Assembly: GCA_963682005.1 (NCBI GenBank)
Contig: OY820914.1
Span: forward strand, 4,650,001-4,714,000
DNA: 64,000 nucleotides
Origin: CAIYUC01 sp963682005
GTDB lineage: Bacteria; Bacteroidota; Bacteroidia; Bacteroidales; FEN-979
Direction of reading: 5' to 3'
Shown one piece after another: positions 44,450 to 53,808 of this stretch. Each line of letters starts with the position of its first letter. Within the stretch, counting starts at the first letter, position 1. Under the pieces are notes generated by a model that was given only the letters and a program-made list of their open reading frames with translations, searched no databases and had not been told where the DNA came from. The position numbers and the translations under genes are program-made.

Positions 44450-47400
44450 TCATGCCGGTGCTCCGACTCCATGACAATTTTTGTACTTCTTCCCGCTACC
44501 GCATGGACACAGGTCATTACGGCCTACTTTCTTTTCAACATGCACAGGTTGCGGCTTCTGTGGTGCCTGGGTATTGGAATTCGCCTGCGACAGGAGGTCT
44601 GAACGTTCTTCCTTGTACTTTCCCCTGTCCGTACGCCGTGGCAGGTGTGCTTCCTTTACATTCTGGGGAGCATCGATGGGCACATCCGAGCGGATCAGGA
44701 AGGAGGTGATCTCCTTATTCGTCCGCTGAACCATCCCTTTAAACAGTTCAAAAGATTCGAACTTGTAAATCAGCAAAGGATCTTTCTGCTCATAGGCCGC
44801 ATTCTGAACGGACTGCTTCAGGTCGTCCATCTCCCTCAGGTGCTCTTTCCATGCATTATCGATCAGCCCGAGTACGATCCCTTTTTCAATGGCCAGCACA
44901 ACTTCTTTTCCGCCATCTTCATATGATTTCTTCAGGTTCGCGACCACCTGCATGGTTTTTATCCCATCGGTGACCGGAACTGCGATATTCTCAAACTTTG
45001 TTTCATTTTCAAAGACATGCTTGATAACCGGAAAAGTCTTGCCTGCAATGGATTCACCCTTGGCCTTGTAACGTTTATAAACAAAATCATAAAGCTGATC
45101 GGCTGCATCACTGCTGTTCAGGGTATAGAATGTCTTTTCATCGAACGGTGAATCGCAGGCAAATTCCTTCAGCATTTCCAGTTTGAACCCGGCATAATCA
45201 CGCCTGTCCTGGTGATCCAGTACGACCGTTTCGCAAACATCATAGATCATGTTTGAGATATCGACTGCAAGACGTTCTCCGAAAAGGGCATGACGGCGTT
45301 TTTTATAGATCGCTTCACGCTGGATGTTCATGACATCATCATATTCCAGCAACCTTTTACGTATGCCGAAATTATTTTCTTCAACCTTTTTCTGAGCTCT
45401 TTCGATGGATTTTGTGATCATGGAGTGCTGGATCACCTCTCCTTCCTCGATCCCGAGCCGGTCCATGATCTTGGCGATCCGCTCGGAACCGAACATCCGC
45501 ATCAGATCATCCTCCAGTGATACAAAGAATTGCGAACTGCCGGGGTCACCCTGCCTTCCGGAACGGCCTCTCAACTGGCGGTCGACACGACGTGAATCAT
45601 GTCTTTCCGTACCAAAGATCGCGAGTCCTCCGGCTTCCTTGACTCCCTTACCCAGTTTGATGTCCGTACCACGACCTGCCATGTTCGTTGCAATTGTGAC
45701 GGTGCCGGCGATACCGGCTTCAGCCACAATATCAGCTTCCTTCTGATGAAGCTTTGCATTCAGGACATTGTGCTTGATATTCTTTCGTTTCAGCATCCTG
45801 CTTAGCAACTCTGAAGTTTCGACAGAAGTCGTTCCAACAAGAATGGGTCTTCCCAGGGCAACAAGCTTTTCAATTTCTTCAATAACGGCGTTGAACTTTT
45901 CCCGCTTTGTTTTATAAACGAGATCCTGCCTGTCATCACGCACAACGGGCCGGTTGGTCGGAATGACGATCACATCCAGTTTATAGATGTTCCAGAATTC
46001 TCCTGCTTCCGTTTCTGCAGTACCGGTCATACCAGCAAGTTTCTTGTACATCCTGAAGTAATTCTGCAGGGTGATGGTGGCATAGGTCTGTGTTGCAGCC
46101 TCAACCTTCACACTTTCCTTGGCTTCGATGGCCTGGTGAAGCCCGTCTGAATATCTCCGACCTTCAAGGATACGGCCGGTTTGTTCATCAACGATCTTTA
46201 CTTTGTTATCGAGAACAACATACTCCACATCCTTTTCAAAAAGGGCATAGGCTTTCAGCAATTGGTTCACCGTATGAACGCGCTCAGACTTGACCGAGTA
46301 ATCGATCATCAGCTGGTTCTTCTTTTCCAGCTTGTCTTCTTCGGGAAGATTTGTTTGCTCAAGATCTGCCAGTTCATGGCCAATATCGGGAAGGATGAAC
46401 AGACTGGGATCCGAATAAGCCTCGGCCAGAAGATCGATCCCTTTATCTGTAAGTTCTATGGTATTGTTTTTTTCATCGATCACAAAGTAGAGCTCATCAT
46501 CGATCACATGCATATTCTTGGCTTGCTCCTGGAGGTAGAAATTCTCCGTTTTCTGCATCAGGGCCCTGATCCCCGGTTCGCTTAGGAACTTGATCAGGGG
46601 TTTGCTCTTCGGAAGTCCGCGAAAGCTCCTGAACGTCTGCTCCCCCGCCTTCTTCATGTTGTCAGGGTTATTCGGATCCTCACTGAGCGCTTTGGCTTCA
46701 GCCAGCAGTTTCGTCACAAGTGTCCGCTGGGCATTGTAAATCTTCACCACATTCGGCTTAAGCTCTTCGAATGCCTGGTTATCCCCTTTTGGCGTTGGTC
46801 CGGAAATAATGAGCGGAGTACGTGCATCGTCGATAAGAACAGAGTCAACCTCATCCACGATGGCGTAGTTATGTGGACGTTGAACCATTTCTTCCGGGTT
46901 GCCTGTCATATTATCGCGGAGGTAATCGAAGCCGAATTCGTTATTGGTCCCATAGGTAATGTCGGCCAGGTATGCGTTCCGGCGGGCTTCAGTGTTCGGT
47001 TCATGCTTGTCGATGCAGTCAACTTTCAATCCCTGGAACTCAAACAGCATCCCCATCCATTCGGAGTCACGTTTGGCAAGGTAATCGTTCACCGTCACAA
47101 TATGAACTCCTTTCCCGGGTAATGCATTCAGGTAGACGGGCAAGGTAGCGACCAGCGTTTTTCCTTCACCGGTAGCCATTTCCGCGATCTTTCCCTGGTG
47201 AAGTACAATCCCTCCGATGAGCTGAACATCATAATGAACCATATCCCACCGGATCATATTGCCTCCTGCCATCCAGCTGGAAGAATACCTGGCTTTGTCG
47301 CCAATGATCTCAACGTTGTCCTTGCGGGCAGCAAGATCTCTGTCCATCTGTGTCGCCGTGACTTCCACATACTCACTTTCAAAAAACCTGCGGGCCGTGT

Positions 47401-47746
47401 CTTTCATCACTGAAAACGCCTCGGGGAGGATCTCATCCAGGATCTGCTGGGTCATTTCATACGATTCCTTTTCCAGGCGGTCAAGATCAGTATATAGGTG
47501 CTCCTTTTCTTCAATATCCACCTCGTCTGAATTCAACCTGATCTTCAGATCTTCTATCTCCTGTTCTTTAGCTGAAATAAAATCCCTGATCCGTTGTCTG
47601 AACTCTACCGTTTTTGCTCTCAGCTCATCGTTACTGAGCTTTTTGATCACCTCGTAATGTTCAAGCGCTTTCGCGAGAACGGGATTTATGGTTTTGATGT
47701 CTCTCTGGGATTTATTGCCCAGGAATTGTTTTAAAATGCCAATCAT
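44450..47746 (-). CDS. secA: Preprotein translocase ATPase SecA
   Basis: The 1098-residue motor drives preproteins through SecYEG. The ATPase core has the Walker A MATGEGKT near residue 190 and the Walker B region AIVDEVDSVLIDDARTPLIISG. The preprotein-crosslinking domain is long, as in other Bacteroidota (total about 1100 residues against 900 in E. coli). The second helicase half ends with TNMAGRGTDIKLG and QLRGRSGRQGDPG. The C-terminal zinc motif DLCPCGSGKKYKNCHG is complete. It acts upstream of T9SS export of the cargo proteins in this window. Confidence 0.98.
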   Translation of the reverse strand: MIGILKQFLGNKSQRDIKTINPVLAKALEHYEVIKKLSNDELRAKTVEFRQRIRDFISAKEQEIEDLKIRLNSDEVDIEEKEHLYTDLDRLEKESYEMTQQILDEILPEAFSVMKDTARRFFESEYVEVTATQMDRDLAARKDNVEIIGDKARYSSSWMAGGNMIRWDMVHYDVQLIGGIVLHQGKIAEMATGEGKTLVATLPVYLNALPGKGVHIVTVNDYLAKRDSEWMGMLFEFQGLKVDCIDKHEPNTEARRNAYLADITYGTNNEFGFDYLRDNMTGNPEEMVQRPHNYAIVDEVDSVLIDDARTPLIISGPTPKGDNQAFEELKPNVVKIYNAQRTLVTKLLAEAKALSEDPNNPDNMKKAGEQTFRSFRGLPKSKPLIKFLSEPGIRALMQKTENFYLQEQAKNMHVIDDELYFVIDEKNNTIELTDKGIDLLAEAYSDPSLFILPDIGHELADLEQTNLPEEDKLEKKNQLMIDYSVKSERVHTVNQLLKAYALFEKDVEYVVLDNKVKIVDEQTGRILEGRRYSDGLHQAIEAKESVKVEAATQTYATITLQNYFRMYKKLAGMTGTAETEAGEFWNIYKLDVIVIPTNRPVVRDDRQDLVYKTKREKFNAVIEEIEKLVALGRPILVGTTSVETSELLSRMLKRKNIKHNVLNAKLHQKEADIVAEAGIAGTVTIATNMAGRGTDIKLGKGVKEAGGLAIFGTERHDSRRVDRQLRGRSGRQGDPGSSQFFVSLEDDLMRMFGSERIAKIMDRLGIEEGEVIQHSMITKSIERAQKKVEENNFGIRKRLLEYDDVMNIQREAIYKKRRHALFGERLAVDISNMIYDVCETVVLDHQDRRDYAGFKLEMLKEFACDSPFDEKTFYTLNSSDAADQLYDFVYKRYKAKGESIAGKTFPVIKHVFENETKFENIAVPVTDGIKTMQVVANLKKSYEDGGKEVVLAIEKGIVLGLIDNAWKEHLREMDDLKQSVQNAAYEQKDPLLIYKFESFELFKGMVQRTNKEITSFLIRSDVPIDAPQNVKEAHLPRRTDRGKYKEERSDLLSQANSNTQAPQKPQPVHVEKKVGRNDLCPCGSGKKYKNCHGVGAPA

Positions 47747-47784
47747 ATCTTTATATCTTTCGAAGCTCGTTCTTCTTTTAATAA

Positions 47785-47792
47785 CAAAATTA
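47785..47792 (-). promoter_or_regulatory. Putative secA promoter -7 box
   Basis: The minus strand reads TAATTTTG, 38 bp before the secA ATG; a clear -33 box is missing. Confidence 0.45.
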
Positions 47793-47824
47793 ACAAATTA
47801 CAGGCAGTATCTCCACCTGAATTC

Positions 47825-49231
47825 TCAGGGGGAAATAACCATTTCCAGTAAGGATTCCAGGCCATTGCCGGGAAGACTGGCCGGGTATTTAAAAATATTT
47901 CCCCTGGAATCGACCAGAACATAAAGGGGGTAAGACTGTACATCATAATCTTTCAGCAGCTGAAGCTGATCGCCAATATGCAGGAATGTCCAGGAATATT
48001 CCTTTTTCATCATGATAAAATAGAGCATTTTCTGGTACTGGTGATCAGCAGAGATGCTGATAAATGAGATCTTATCCTTGTATTTATCATAAACTGGTTT
48101 AAGCAGGTCCATTTCCGTCAGGCAGTTCTGACAATAAGTAGTCCAAAAACTTATTAGGACTGGTTTTCCCTTGAAATCTTTCAGGGAAACTGCCTTTTTG
48201 TCACGATCGTAAAGGGTAAACGGGGGTGCGGGTGTTCCTTTCCTCAATCTGGTCAGGAACGTGTTCATATCCTCAGCAACAACCCTGTTGTCAGGAAACT
48301 TGCTTTCTTTCGATATCGTTTCCAGCAAGGAGAGTATGCTTTCCTGGTTGTATCCCGGCATGTTGAACATTTCCATGAGCCCTTTGAGCAGGACAAGCTC
48401 CCTCAGCTGGGGTTTCCGCAGAATGGTGTCCTGTTCCAGGATCCGCATCATAGCCGGATAACTGTTGATGGTAGTGATGATCTTCGGATAATCCGTGAAC
48501 TTGATCGCTTTCGAGGTTACGGTAAGGTATTTTGAGAAGAACTGGTTGAAGAAATCCATGTACTCTGTGTTTTCGTAGAGGATCGGTGAATCCATGAAAT
48601 ACTTTTTGGCGATCTGTGGTCCGGAAAAGACCTGGGCAAGCTGTTCAAGTGAAGCGAGTTTGTACCTGATGTAGGTTGCAAAGTAAAAATTCCTGGTTTC
48701 AAGGAATGACGTGACGATCTCAACCCTGAATGAATCGAGCTTTGCTTTCTGGCGGTCGCGGTACAATGCATTGAAGTTGTCAAGGATAAATTTATTGTAC
48801 ATGACATTAAACTGGGCCGTAAGAAAATTCAGATCATCGTTGTCAGAGTTAATGAATTCCACCTGTATGCTTTGTGAATGGATCAGCGGATTCATGTCTG
48901 TGATCTCCTTGTAATTCATCGGGGCACATTTGATGAAATAGGATTTACCGGGTTCCAGATAAAGTTCCACCCGGTGAAAATCGATATTAAGGCTGGCGAG
49001 AACAGGGGTTTTCATGGGTGCTGAAAAGGTAAACTGTCCTGTCGCATCAACCGTATCCCGGGTAAGTTCTTTCTCAACAAAAGTGATCAGGTCCATGGGA
49101 GCGACCAGCCGGATGATCTTTCCTTCCGCTCCAGCCGCCGAACCTGTGATGGTTGTGACCTGCGAAAATCCTGAAAAAGAGAGCAACAGTATGAAGATTG
49201 AAAAAAATATTTTGCAGGAATTATCTTTCAT
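47825..49231 (-). CDS. TlpA-like periplasmic thioredoxin with DUF4369 N-domain
   Basis: The start MKDNSCKIFFSIFILLLSFSGFSQ gives a signal peptide. The 468-residue protein has an N-terminal DUF4369-like beta domain (residues about 25-120) and a long helical middle. The C-terminal thioredoxin fold has APPFTLYDRDKKAVSLKDFKG and the redox site FWTTYCQNCLTEMD (Cys367-Gln-Asn-Cys370). It should act as a thiol:disulfide reductase in the periplasm. It lies between coaD and secA on the same strand. Confidence 0.85.
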   Translation of the reverse strand: MKDNSCKIFFSIFILLLSFSGFSQVTTITGSAAGAEGKIIRLVAPMDLITFVEKELTRDTVDATGQFTFSAPMKTPVLASLNIDFHRVELYLEPGKSYFIKCAPMNYKEITDMNPLIHSQSIQVEFINSDNDDLNFLTAQFNVMYNKFILDNFNALYRDRQKAKLDSFRVEIVTSFLETRNFYFATYIRYKLASLEQLAQVFSGPQIAKKYFMDSPILYENTEYMDFFNQFFSKYLTVTSKAIKFTDYPKIITTINSYPAMMRILEQDTILRKPQLRELVLLKGLMEMFNMPGYNQESILSLLETISKESKFPDNRVVAEDMNTFLTRLRKGTPAPPFTLYDRDKKAVSLKDFKGKPVLISFWTTYCQNCLTEMDLLKPVYDKYKDKISFISISADHQYQKMLYFIMMKKEYSWTFLHIGDQLQLLKDYDVQSYPLYVLVDSRGNIFKYPASLPGNGLESLLEMVISP

Positions 49232-49272
49232 TTTCGTAATTCGTAATTGCATTCGTAATCCGTAATTCGTAC
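49232..49272. repeat. CGTAATTC repeats between coaD and the TlpA-like gene
   Basis: Five units of the CGTAATTC/CGTAATCC type run directly from the TlpA-like ATG to within 5 bp of the coaD stop. The same theme precedes cutC. Confidence 0.8.
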
Positions 49273-49276
49273 TTTT

Positions 49277-49735
49277 CTAAAGTTTCATTTTCTCCGGGAT
49301 GAACTTACTGACATCCCCCTTATTCTTGATGATCTCCCTTACAACGGATGAACTCAGTGAGGCATATTCAGGGGATGCCAGGAAAAACACTGTTTCAACT
49401 GACGGATCCATGGCTTTGTTCATTTGCCCGATGGTACGCTCAAACTCGAAATCAGCCGAGGTCCTCAATCCCCTCAGGATGAAATTGGCATTTACCGTCC
49501 TGCAAAAATCCACTGTGAGACCCGAATAGGTTTGGATCTCCACCGTCGGCTCATTCATGAAAATTTCCCTCAGCCACAGGAGTCGCTGATCCAATGCAAA
49601 GTAGCTTTTCTTTTCCGAATTCTCGCCGAGTGCAATGATGATCTTGTCGAACAACGGGATCGCCCGGTGGATGATCGATTCATGACCCCGGGTGATCGGG
49701 TCGAATGAACCTGGGAAAACAGCAATATTCTTCAT
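49277..49735 (-). CDS. coaD: Phosphopantetheine adenylyltransferase
   Basis: The 152-residue enzyme makes dephospho-CoA from ATP and 4'-phosphopantetheine, the fourth step of CoA synthesis. The HxGH-type motif is in FPGSFDPITRGHESII and the later ISSTxxR-like motif is ASLSSSVVREIIKNKGDVSKFIP. RGLRTSADFEFE is the usual substrate loop. The gene lies downstream of porT and has its own predicted promoter box 20 bp upstream. Confidence 0.97.
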   Translation of the reverse strand: MKNIAVFPGSFDPITRGHESIIHRAIPLFDKIIIALGENSEKKSYFALDQRLLWLREIFMNEPTVEIQTYSGLTVDFCRTVNANFILRGLRTSADFEFERTIGQMNKAMDPSVETVFFLASPEYASLSSSVVREIIKNKGDVSKFIPEKMKL

Positions 49736-49755
49736 GAATTCTGTCTTGGATGGGA

Positions 49756-49763
49756 CAAAGTTA
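49756..49763 (-). promoter_or_regulatory. Putative coaD promoter -7 box
   Basis: The minus strand reads TAACTTTG, an exact TAnnTTTG match, in the 50-bp gap between porT and coaD. Confidence 0.5.
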
Positions 49764-49785
49764 AGAAAAGACAGGAACTGATTGC

Positions 49786-50595
49786 TTATTCGAACGTGAA
49801 TGAAACCTGGAATATTTTAGACTTCAGTGAGCTTATCCCATCCGTATAGATGTTGTGCTCCCTTTTCAGCACATCGGTCAATCCATACATCATTTTCAGC
49901 TCCAGGCAGAACTTGAACCATTCATTATAGAAGTCAAATCCGACACCGGCTTCAACGTAGAAATCGCTTGCATTGAATTTTACGATCTTCTCCGCACCTG
50001 AACGCTGTTCCCGCTTCTTCGCCTGCGAGGCAAGGTCAAGTGTATATTGAGCTCCGCCCATGATATACGGACGAAAATTATTGTACCTGTTCGCTCTGAA
50101 CTTTATTTCAAGCGGGAAGCTCACATATGTTGAGGGAACCTTTTTTGACTTATTAACGATGGTGCTGTCTCCGTTGGAAAAGGTCACGATTTTATAGTAG
50201 AGATCCCTGTCGCCAAACGATAGTGATGGAATGAACCGCAGGTTGAGATTATTTGTAAGCCGCATATCGCTGACAATACTGATCACAAATCCGGGGGTTG
50301 CAGATGATTCAATTGTGAGGATCTTAGCTGAATCAGGCATGGGAAGGAGATCCGGAAGGTATGTGGAATCGAAAGCAAGGCTGCCCAGTTCCGAAACGGG
50401 TCTCAGTGTAACCATGCTCTGGTTGACACCGAGCACAAAGCCAAAATGAAAGAGATCCTCGTCATAGCGGGCATTATTCAGGATCCACCTGTTCTGGCCA
50501 TAGCCTGTCTTCAAAAATGAACAGGAAAAAACAGAAATAAATACAATAACTAAGCAGGTATATCTCAATACGCAGGTAAAGTTGATGTTATTCAA
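49786..50595 (-). CDS. porT: PorT-like outer-membrane protein of type IX secretion
   Basis: The 269-residue protein has an N-terminal signal (CLVIVFISVFSCSFLKTGYGQ). Its beta-barrel body opens with FHFGFVLGVNQSMVTL and includes YVSFPLEIKFRANRYNNFRP and YIMGGAQYTLDL. This, and the position directly after ubiE, are typical of PorT, an outer-membrane beta-barrel needed for T9SS and gliding. The frame begins with TTG; no ATG gives a signal peptide, so the start is uncertain. The Cys in VFSC could also be a lipobox. It should serve the T9SS cargo encoded in this window. Confidence 0.8.
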   Translation of the reverse strand: MNNINFTCVLRYTCLVIVFISVFSCSFLKTGYGQNRWILNNARYDEDLFHFGFVLGVNQSMVTLRPVSELGSLAFDSTYLPDLLPMPDSAKILTIESSATPGFVISIVSDMRLTNNLNLRFIPSLSFGDRDLYYKIVTFSNGDSTIVNKSKKVPSTYVSFPLEIKFRANRYNNFRPYIMGGAQYTLDLASQAKKREQRSGAEKIVKFNASDFYVEAGVGFDFYNEWFKFCLELKMMYGLTDVLKREHNIYTDGISSLKSKIFQVSFTFE

Positions 50596-50652
50596 TAAAC
50601 GTCCGGATTGTCATTTTATTTTAAGCAGTAAGAATGCGATTGAGCTGGCAAC

Positions 50653-51348
50653 CTATTTTGTTCCTGTGTAGATTGTGGCAATACCAAATGTCATCGGGTA
50701 TTTTTCCAGGTCTTTTAATCCTGCTTTATGCATGATCTCAAGGAAATCACCTCCTGACGGAAAAGTTGCAACCGATTCAGGAAGGTATGTGTAGGCGGAA
50801 TTGCTTCCTGACACCAGCTTTCCGGTCACCGGGATAATGCTCTTTGAATAAAACCGGTATAACCCCTTCACGAAGGAGGAAGCCGGTTGTGAAAATTCAA
50901 GAATGAACATACTCCCACCCTTTCGCATAACGCGTCTCATCTCAGACAGACCCTTTTCAAGATCCTCATAATTTCTCACGCCAAAGGCTACGGTAACTGC
51001 ATCGAAAGAATTATCGGAGAAGGGTATCTTTTCAGCATCCCCGACAGCAAAACTGATCATGTTGTCCAAACCTTTCTGCCTGATCTTCTCCGTGGCGATG
51101 CCGATCATCTTCTCAGCGATGTCGATCCCTGTAATTTTTTCAGGATTCAACCCGGAAAGTGCAACAGCAAGGTCTCCTGTGCCGGTAGCGACATCCAGGA
51201 TTCGTAAGGGATGTTTCTTCCCCAGCAGCCGGATCAGATTCCTTCTCCACCAATGATCGATCCCGAAAGAAAGGAAATGATTCAGAAAATCATACCTTGG
51301 AGATATTTCATTGAACATTTGGCGAATGGTTTCTTTCCGTGGGGCCAT
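50653..51348 (-). CDS. ubiE: Demethylmenaquinone/ubiquinone methyltransferase
   Basis: The 231-residue SAM-dependent enzyme carries out the C-methylation that ends menaquinone synthesis (MenG function, since Bacteroidota use menaquinone). Family landmarks are YDFLNHFLSFGIDHWWRR, motif I LDVATGTGDLAVAL, GIDIAEKMIGIA and the C-terminal GFGVRNYEDLEKGL-like AFGVRNYEDLEKGL. It starts ATG (MAPRKETIRQMF). The gene pair ubiE-porT is conserved in Bacteroidota. Confidence 0.95.
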   Translation of the reverse strand: MAPRKETIRQMFNEISPRYDFLNHFLSFGIDHWWRRNLIRLLGKKHPLRILDVATGTGDLAVALSGLNPEKITGIDIAEKMIGIATEKIRQKGLDNMISFAVGDAEKIPFSDNSFDAVTVAFGVRNYEDLEKGLSEMRRVMRKGGSMFILEFSQPASSFVKGLYRFYSKSIIPVTGKLVSGSNSAYTYLPESVATFPSGGDFLEIMHKAGLKDLEKYPMTFGIATIYTGTK

Positions 51349-51362
51349 GTGGAGAAATTATT

Positions 51363-51470
51363 CTAATTGATCTAATTGATCTAATTGACCTAATTGAACT
51401 AAAATCTCCTGATAATTGGGATTTGGGTTTTCATTAGCGTTTAGAAATTAGATCAATTAGAAATTTTTTA
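51363..51470. repeat. CTAATTGAT nonamer array with an inverted copy
   Basis: Four CTAATTGAT/CTAATTGAC nonamers lie just upstream of ubiE. About 50 bp on, AAATTAGATCAATTAG is the inverse complement of one and a half units, so a hairpin across the leader is possible. Confidence 0.65.
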
Positions 51471-51499
51471 CTAGAATTCTTATTACAAATAATGCAGGC

Positions 51500-51536
51500 A
51501 AAAAAAAAGGATTACCCTGTTTCCAGGTAATCCCTT
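51500..51536 (-). terminator. Rho-independent terminator after tsf
   Basis: On the minus strand GGATTACC, a TGGAAACAG loop and GGTAATCC form a strong hairpin followed by eight T. It ends the rplM-rpsI-rpsB-tsf transcript before ubiE. Confidence 0.88.
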
Positions 51537-51555
51537 TTCCAATCAAAATATCTTG

Positions 51556-52392
51556 TTATGCTCCCAGCATGAATCGTTTGAAAGCAGTCACCTTAAGATC
51601 TTTGTCATTTTCCAGGAGATATTGCCGTACGGTTTTCTTTGTATCCCTTACAAAATCCTGGTTCAGCAGTGTGCTGTCCTTGAAGAATTTTGTCAGTTTT
51701 CCGGTTGCGATCTTTTCGAGCATTTCTTCCGGTTTTCCTTCCTGGCGTGCCTGTTCTTTACCGACTTCGATTTCCCTGTCGATCACTTCCTGGCTAACAT
51801 CGTCCTTATCAATGGCGACCGGGCTCATAGCTGCAACCTGCATGGCCAGCTCATGTCCGATCTCCTTTACATTCTTCGCATCGCTTTTATTCAGCCCTAC
51901 GAGCGTTGAAAGCCTGTTGCCATGATGATTGTATGCAAGAACGACGGGGGCTTCGATGGTTTCAAAATGAGCGATCTGTATCTTTTCCCCTGTTTTGCCA
52001 AGCATTTCATTCAATTTCTCATCAATGGTCATTGCGTTCAGCTTGAAGGTTACCAGTTCTGCTACTGAAGCCGGTTTATTTTTGATTCCAAGGTCAAGGA
52101 TATCTTTGGCAAACTGTTTGAATTCTTCCGTTTTCCCGACGAAGTCGGTTTCACAGTTCACCATAACGACTGCACCAAATGTGCCATCGTCTGTTGTCTT
52201 TGCCAGTACGATCCCTTCATTGGCGTCACGGTCGGCTCTTTTTGCGGCGACTTTCTGACCTTTTTTCCGAAGATTATCAATTGCTTTTTCAAAATCTCCT
52301 TCAGATTCCTGTAATGCCTTTTTACAATCCATCATACCGGCACCTGTCATCTGGCGAAGCTTGTTTACATCTGCTGCTGTTATATTGATCAT
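51556..52392 (-). CDS. tsf: Translation elongation factor Ts
   Basis: The 278-residue protein exchanges GDP for GTP on EF-Tu. Landmarks are the N-terminal UBA-like domain LRQMTGAGMMDCKKALQES, then KKGQKVAAKRADRDANEG, the core MVNCETDFVGKTEEF and the C-terminal QEFVRDTKKTVRQYL-like NQDFVRDTKKTVRQYL. It follows rpsB by 72 bp and is the last gene of the ribosomal operon, with a clear terminator behind it. The rpsB-tsf gap contains TTTCTAAT repeats. Confidence 0.98.
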   Translation of the reverse strand: MINITAADVNKLRQMTGAGMMDCKKALQESEGDFEKAIDNLRKKGQKVAAKRADRDANEGIVLAKTTDDGTFGAVVMVNCETDFVGKTEEFKQFAKDILDLGIKNKPASVAELVTFKLNAMTIDEKLNEMLGKTGEKIQIAHFETIEAPVVLAYNHHGNRLSTLVGLNKSDAKNVKEIGHELAMQVAAMSPVAIDKDDVSQEVIDREIEVGKEQARQEGKPEEMLEKIATGKLTKFFKDSTLLNQDFVRDTKKTVRQYLLENDKDLKVTAFKRFMLGA

Positions 52393-52464
52393 GGAAATTT
52401 CTAATTTCTAATTTCTAAAACTAAATAATAAATTTATCCTGAATTCGGAAATCCGGGTCCAGAC

Positions 52465-53397
52465 TTATTTCTTTGAACGTCCGGCGGGTTTGCTGATACG
52501 TTTCCTGGGGGCTTTTGCTTTCTCAGCTTCTTCTTCGGCAAGGGTTTTCAGTTTACCTACTTTGCTGTCGACAAAATCCTTTTTTACGATCTTGATCCCT
52601 TCAACATCTTCTTCATCAAGCTCGTCGAGATCGCCTTCGCCATGTGCATCGGATTCTTCATCCCTTGGTTCTCCGCGTTCGTCTTCAACAGCTTTTTTAT
52701 CGCGATCGAGTTTGCGTTCGATCAATCCTTCTTCGATCGCTTTCACCATGGTTTCAACGATCAGCTGAATCGATTTTGAGGCATCGTCGTTTGCCGGGAT
52801 CGGAAAATCGACCTGGCGGGGGTCTGAATTTGTATCGACAATTGCGAATGTCGGGATATTGAGTTTCTTGGCTTCTGCAACTGCGATGTGTTCTTTCAGA
52901 ATGTCAACGATGAAAATTGCGGCCGGCAACCTGTTAAGATCGGCGATACTTCCCAGGTTCTTTTCAAGCTTGGCTCTTTCACGGGTGAGCGTAAGTTTTT
53001 CTTTTTTCGAAAGGTTGGTATATGAAGGGCTGCTCATCAGTTTATCGATGGAAGCCATCTTTCTTACTGCTTTCCGGATTGTTGCAAAGTTGGTGAGCAT
53101 ACCGCCGGGCCAGCGTTCTGTAACGAAAGGCATATTCACTTTCTTAACCTGTTCGGCGACAATTTCCTTTGCCTGTTTTTTTGTTGCAACAAAAAGGATC
53201 CGTTTCCCGGATTTTGCAATTTGTTTCAGTGCTGATGCAGCTTCATCAACTTTCGCCATTGTCTTATAAAGATCAATGATATGGATCCCGTTCCGTTCCA
53301 TAAAAATATAGGGAGCCATATTGGGATTCCACTTCCTTCTTAAATGTCCGAAATGAACACCGGCATCAAGTAATGCATCAAAATTGGTTCTTGACAT
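52465..53397 (-). CDS. rpsB: 30S ribosomal protein S2 with a long charged C-terminal tail
   Basis: The core (residues 1-230) is standard S2: FDALLDAGVHFGHLRRKWNP, RILFVATKKQAKEIV, RWPGGMLTNFATIR and AIVDTNSDPRQVDFPIPAND. It binds at the head-body junction of the 30S subunit. The last 80 residues are extra: an acidic stretch (EESDAHGEGDLDELDEED) followed by a basic end (KAKAPRKRISKPAGRSKK). Extensions of S2 occur in several Bacteroidota, but this one is long. It is the third gene of the operon. Confidence 0.97.
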   Translation of the reverse strand: MSRTNFDALLDAGVHFGHLRRKWNPNMAPYIFMERNGIHIIDLYKTMAKVDEAASALKQIAKSGKRILFVATKKQAKEIVAEQVKKVNMPFVTERWPGGMLTNFATIRKAVRKMASIDKLMSSPSYTNLSKKEKLTLTRERAKLEKNLGSIADLNRLPAAIFIVDILKEHIAVAEAKKLNIPTFAIVDTNSDPRQVDFPIPANDDASKSIQLIVETMVKAIEEGLIERKLDRDKKAVEDERGEPRDEESDAHGEGDLDELDEEDVEGIKIVKKDFVDSKVGKLKTLAEEEAEKAKAPRKRISKPAGRSKK

Positions 53398-53420
53398 AAT
53401 TAATTATTATCTGTATAAGA

Positions 53421-53807
53421 TTAACGTTTACTAAATTGAAATCTTTTACGGGCTTTCTTCTGTCCGAATTTTTTCCTTTCAACCATTCTCGGGTCTCTTC
53501 TCATGAGTCCTTTGGCTTTCAATGCGGGACGAAATTCCTCATTGATCTTGCAGAGGGCACGTGAAATGGCAAGGCTCAGCGCTTCTGCCTGGCCGGTAAT
53601 CCCGCCGCCGTCGAGGTTGACCTTAACATCGTATTTCCCGAGGTTATTTGTTATTTCAAAAGGTTCTAATACCTGGAATTGCAGGATCTTGGTAGGAAAA
53701 TAGACTGTAAAATCGCGGTCATTGACAGTAATGGTTCCCTGTCCCTCCTTAACATAAATCCGTGCGATGGCGGTTTTTCTCCGGCCAAGGGCGTTTATTA
53801 CTTCCAT
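53421..53807 (-). CDS. rpsI: 30S ribosomal protein S9
   Basis: The 128-residue protein matches S9 throughout: NALGRRKTAIARIYVKEGQG, VNLDGGGITGQAEALSLAIS and the terminal KKFGQKKARKRFQFSKR, whose tail reaches the P-site tRNA. It starts one base after the rplM stop codon region, and the pair is translationally close as usual. Confidence 0.98.
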   Translation of the reverse strand: MEVINALGRRKTAIARIYVKEGQGTITVNDRDFTVYFPTKILQFQVLEPFEITNNLGKYDVKVNLDGGGITGQAEALSLAISRALCKINEEFRPALKAKGLMRRDPRMVERKKFGQKKARKRFQFSKR

Positions 53808-53808
53808 A

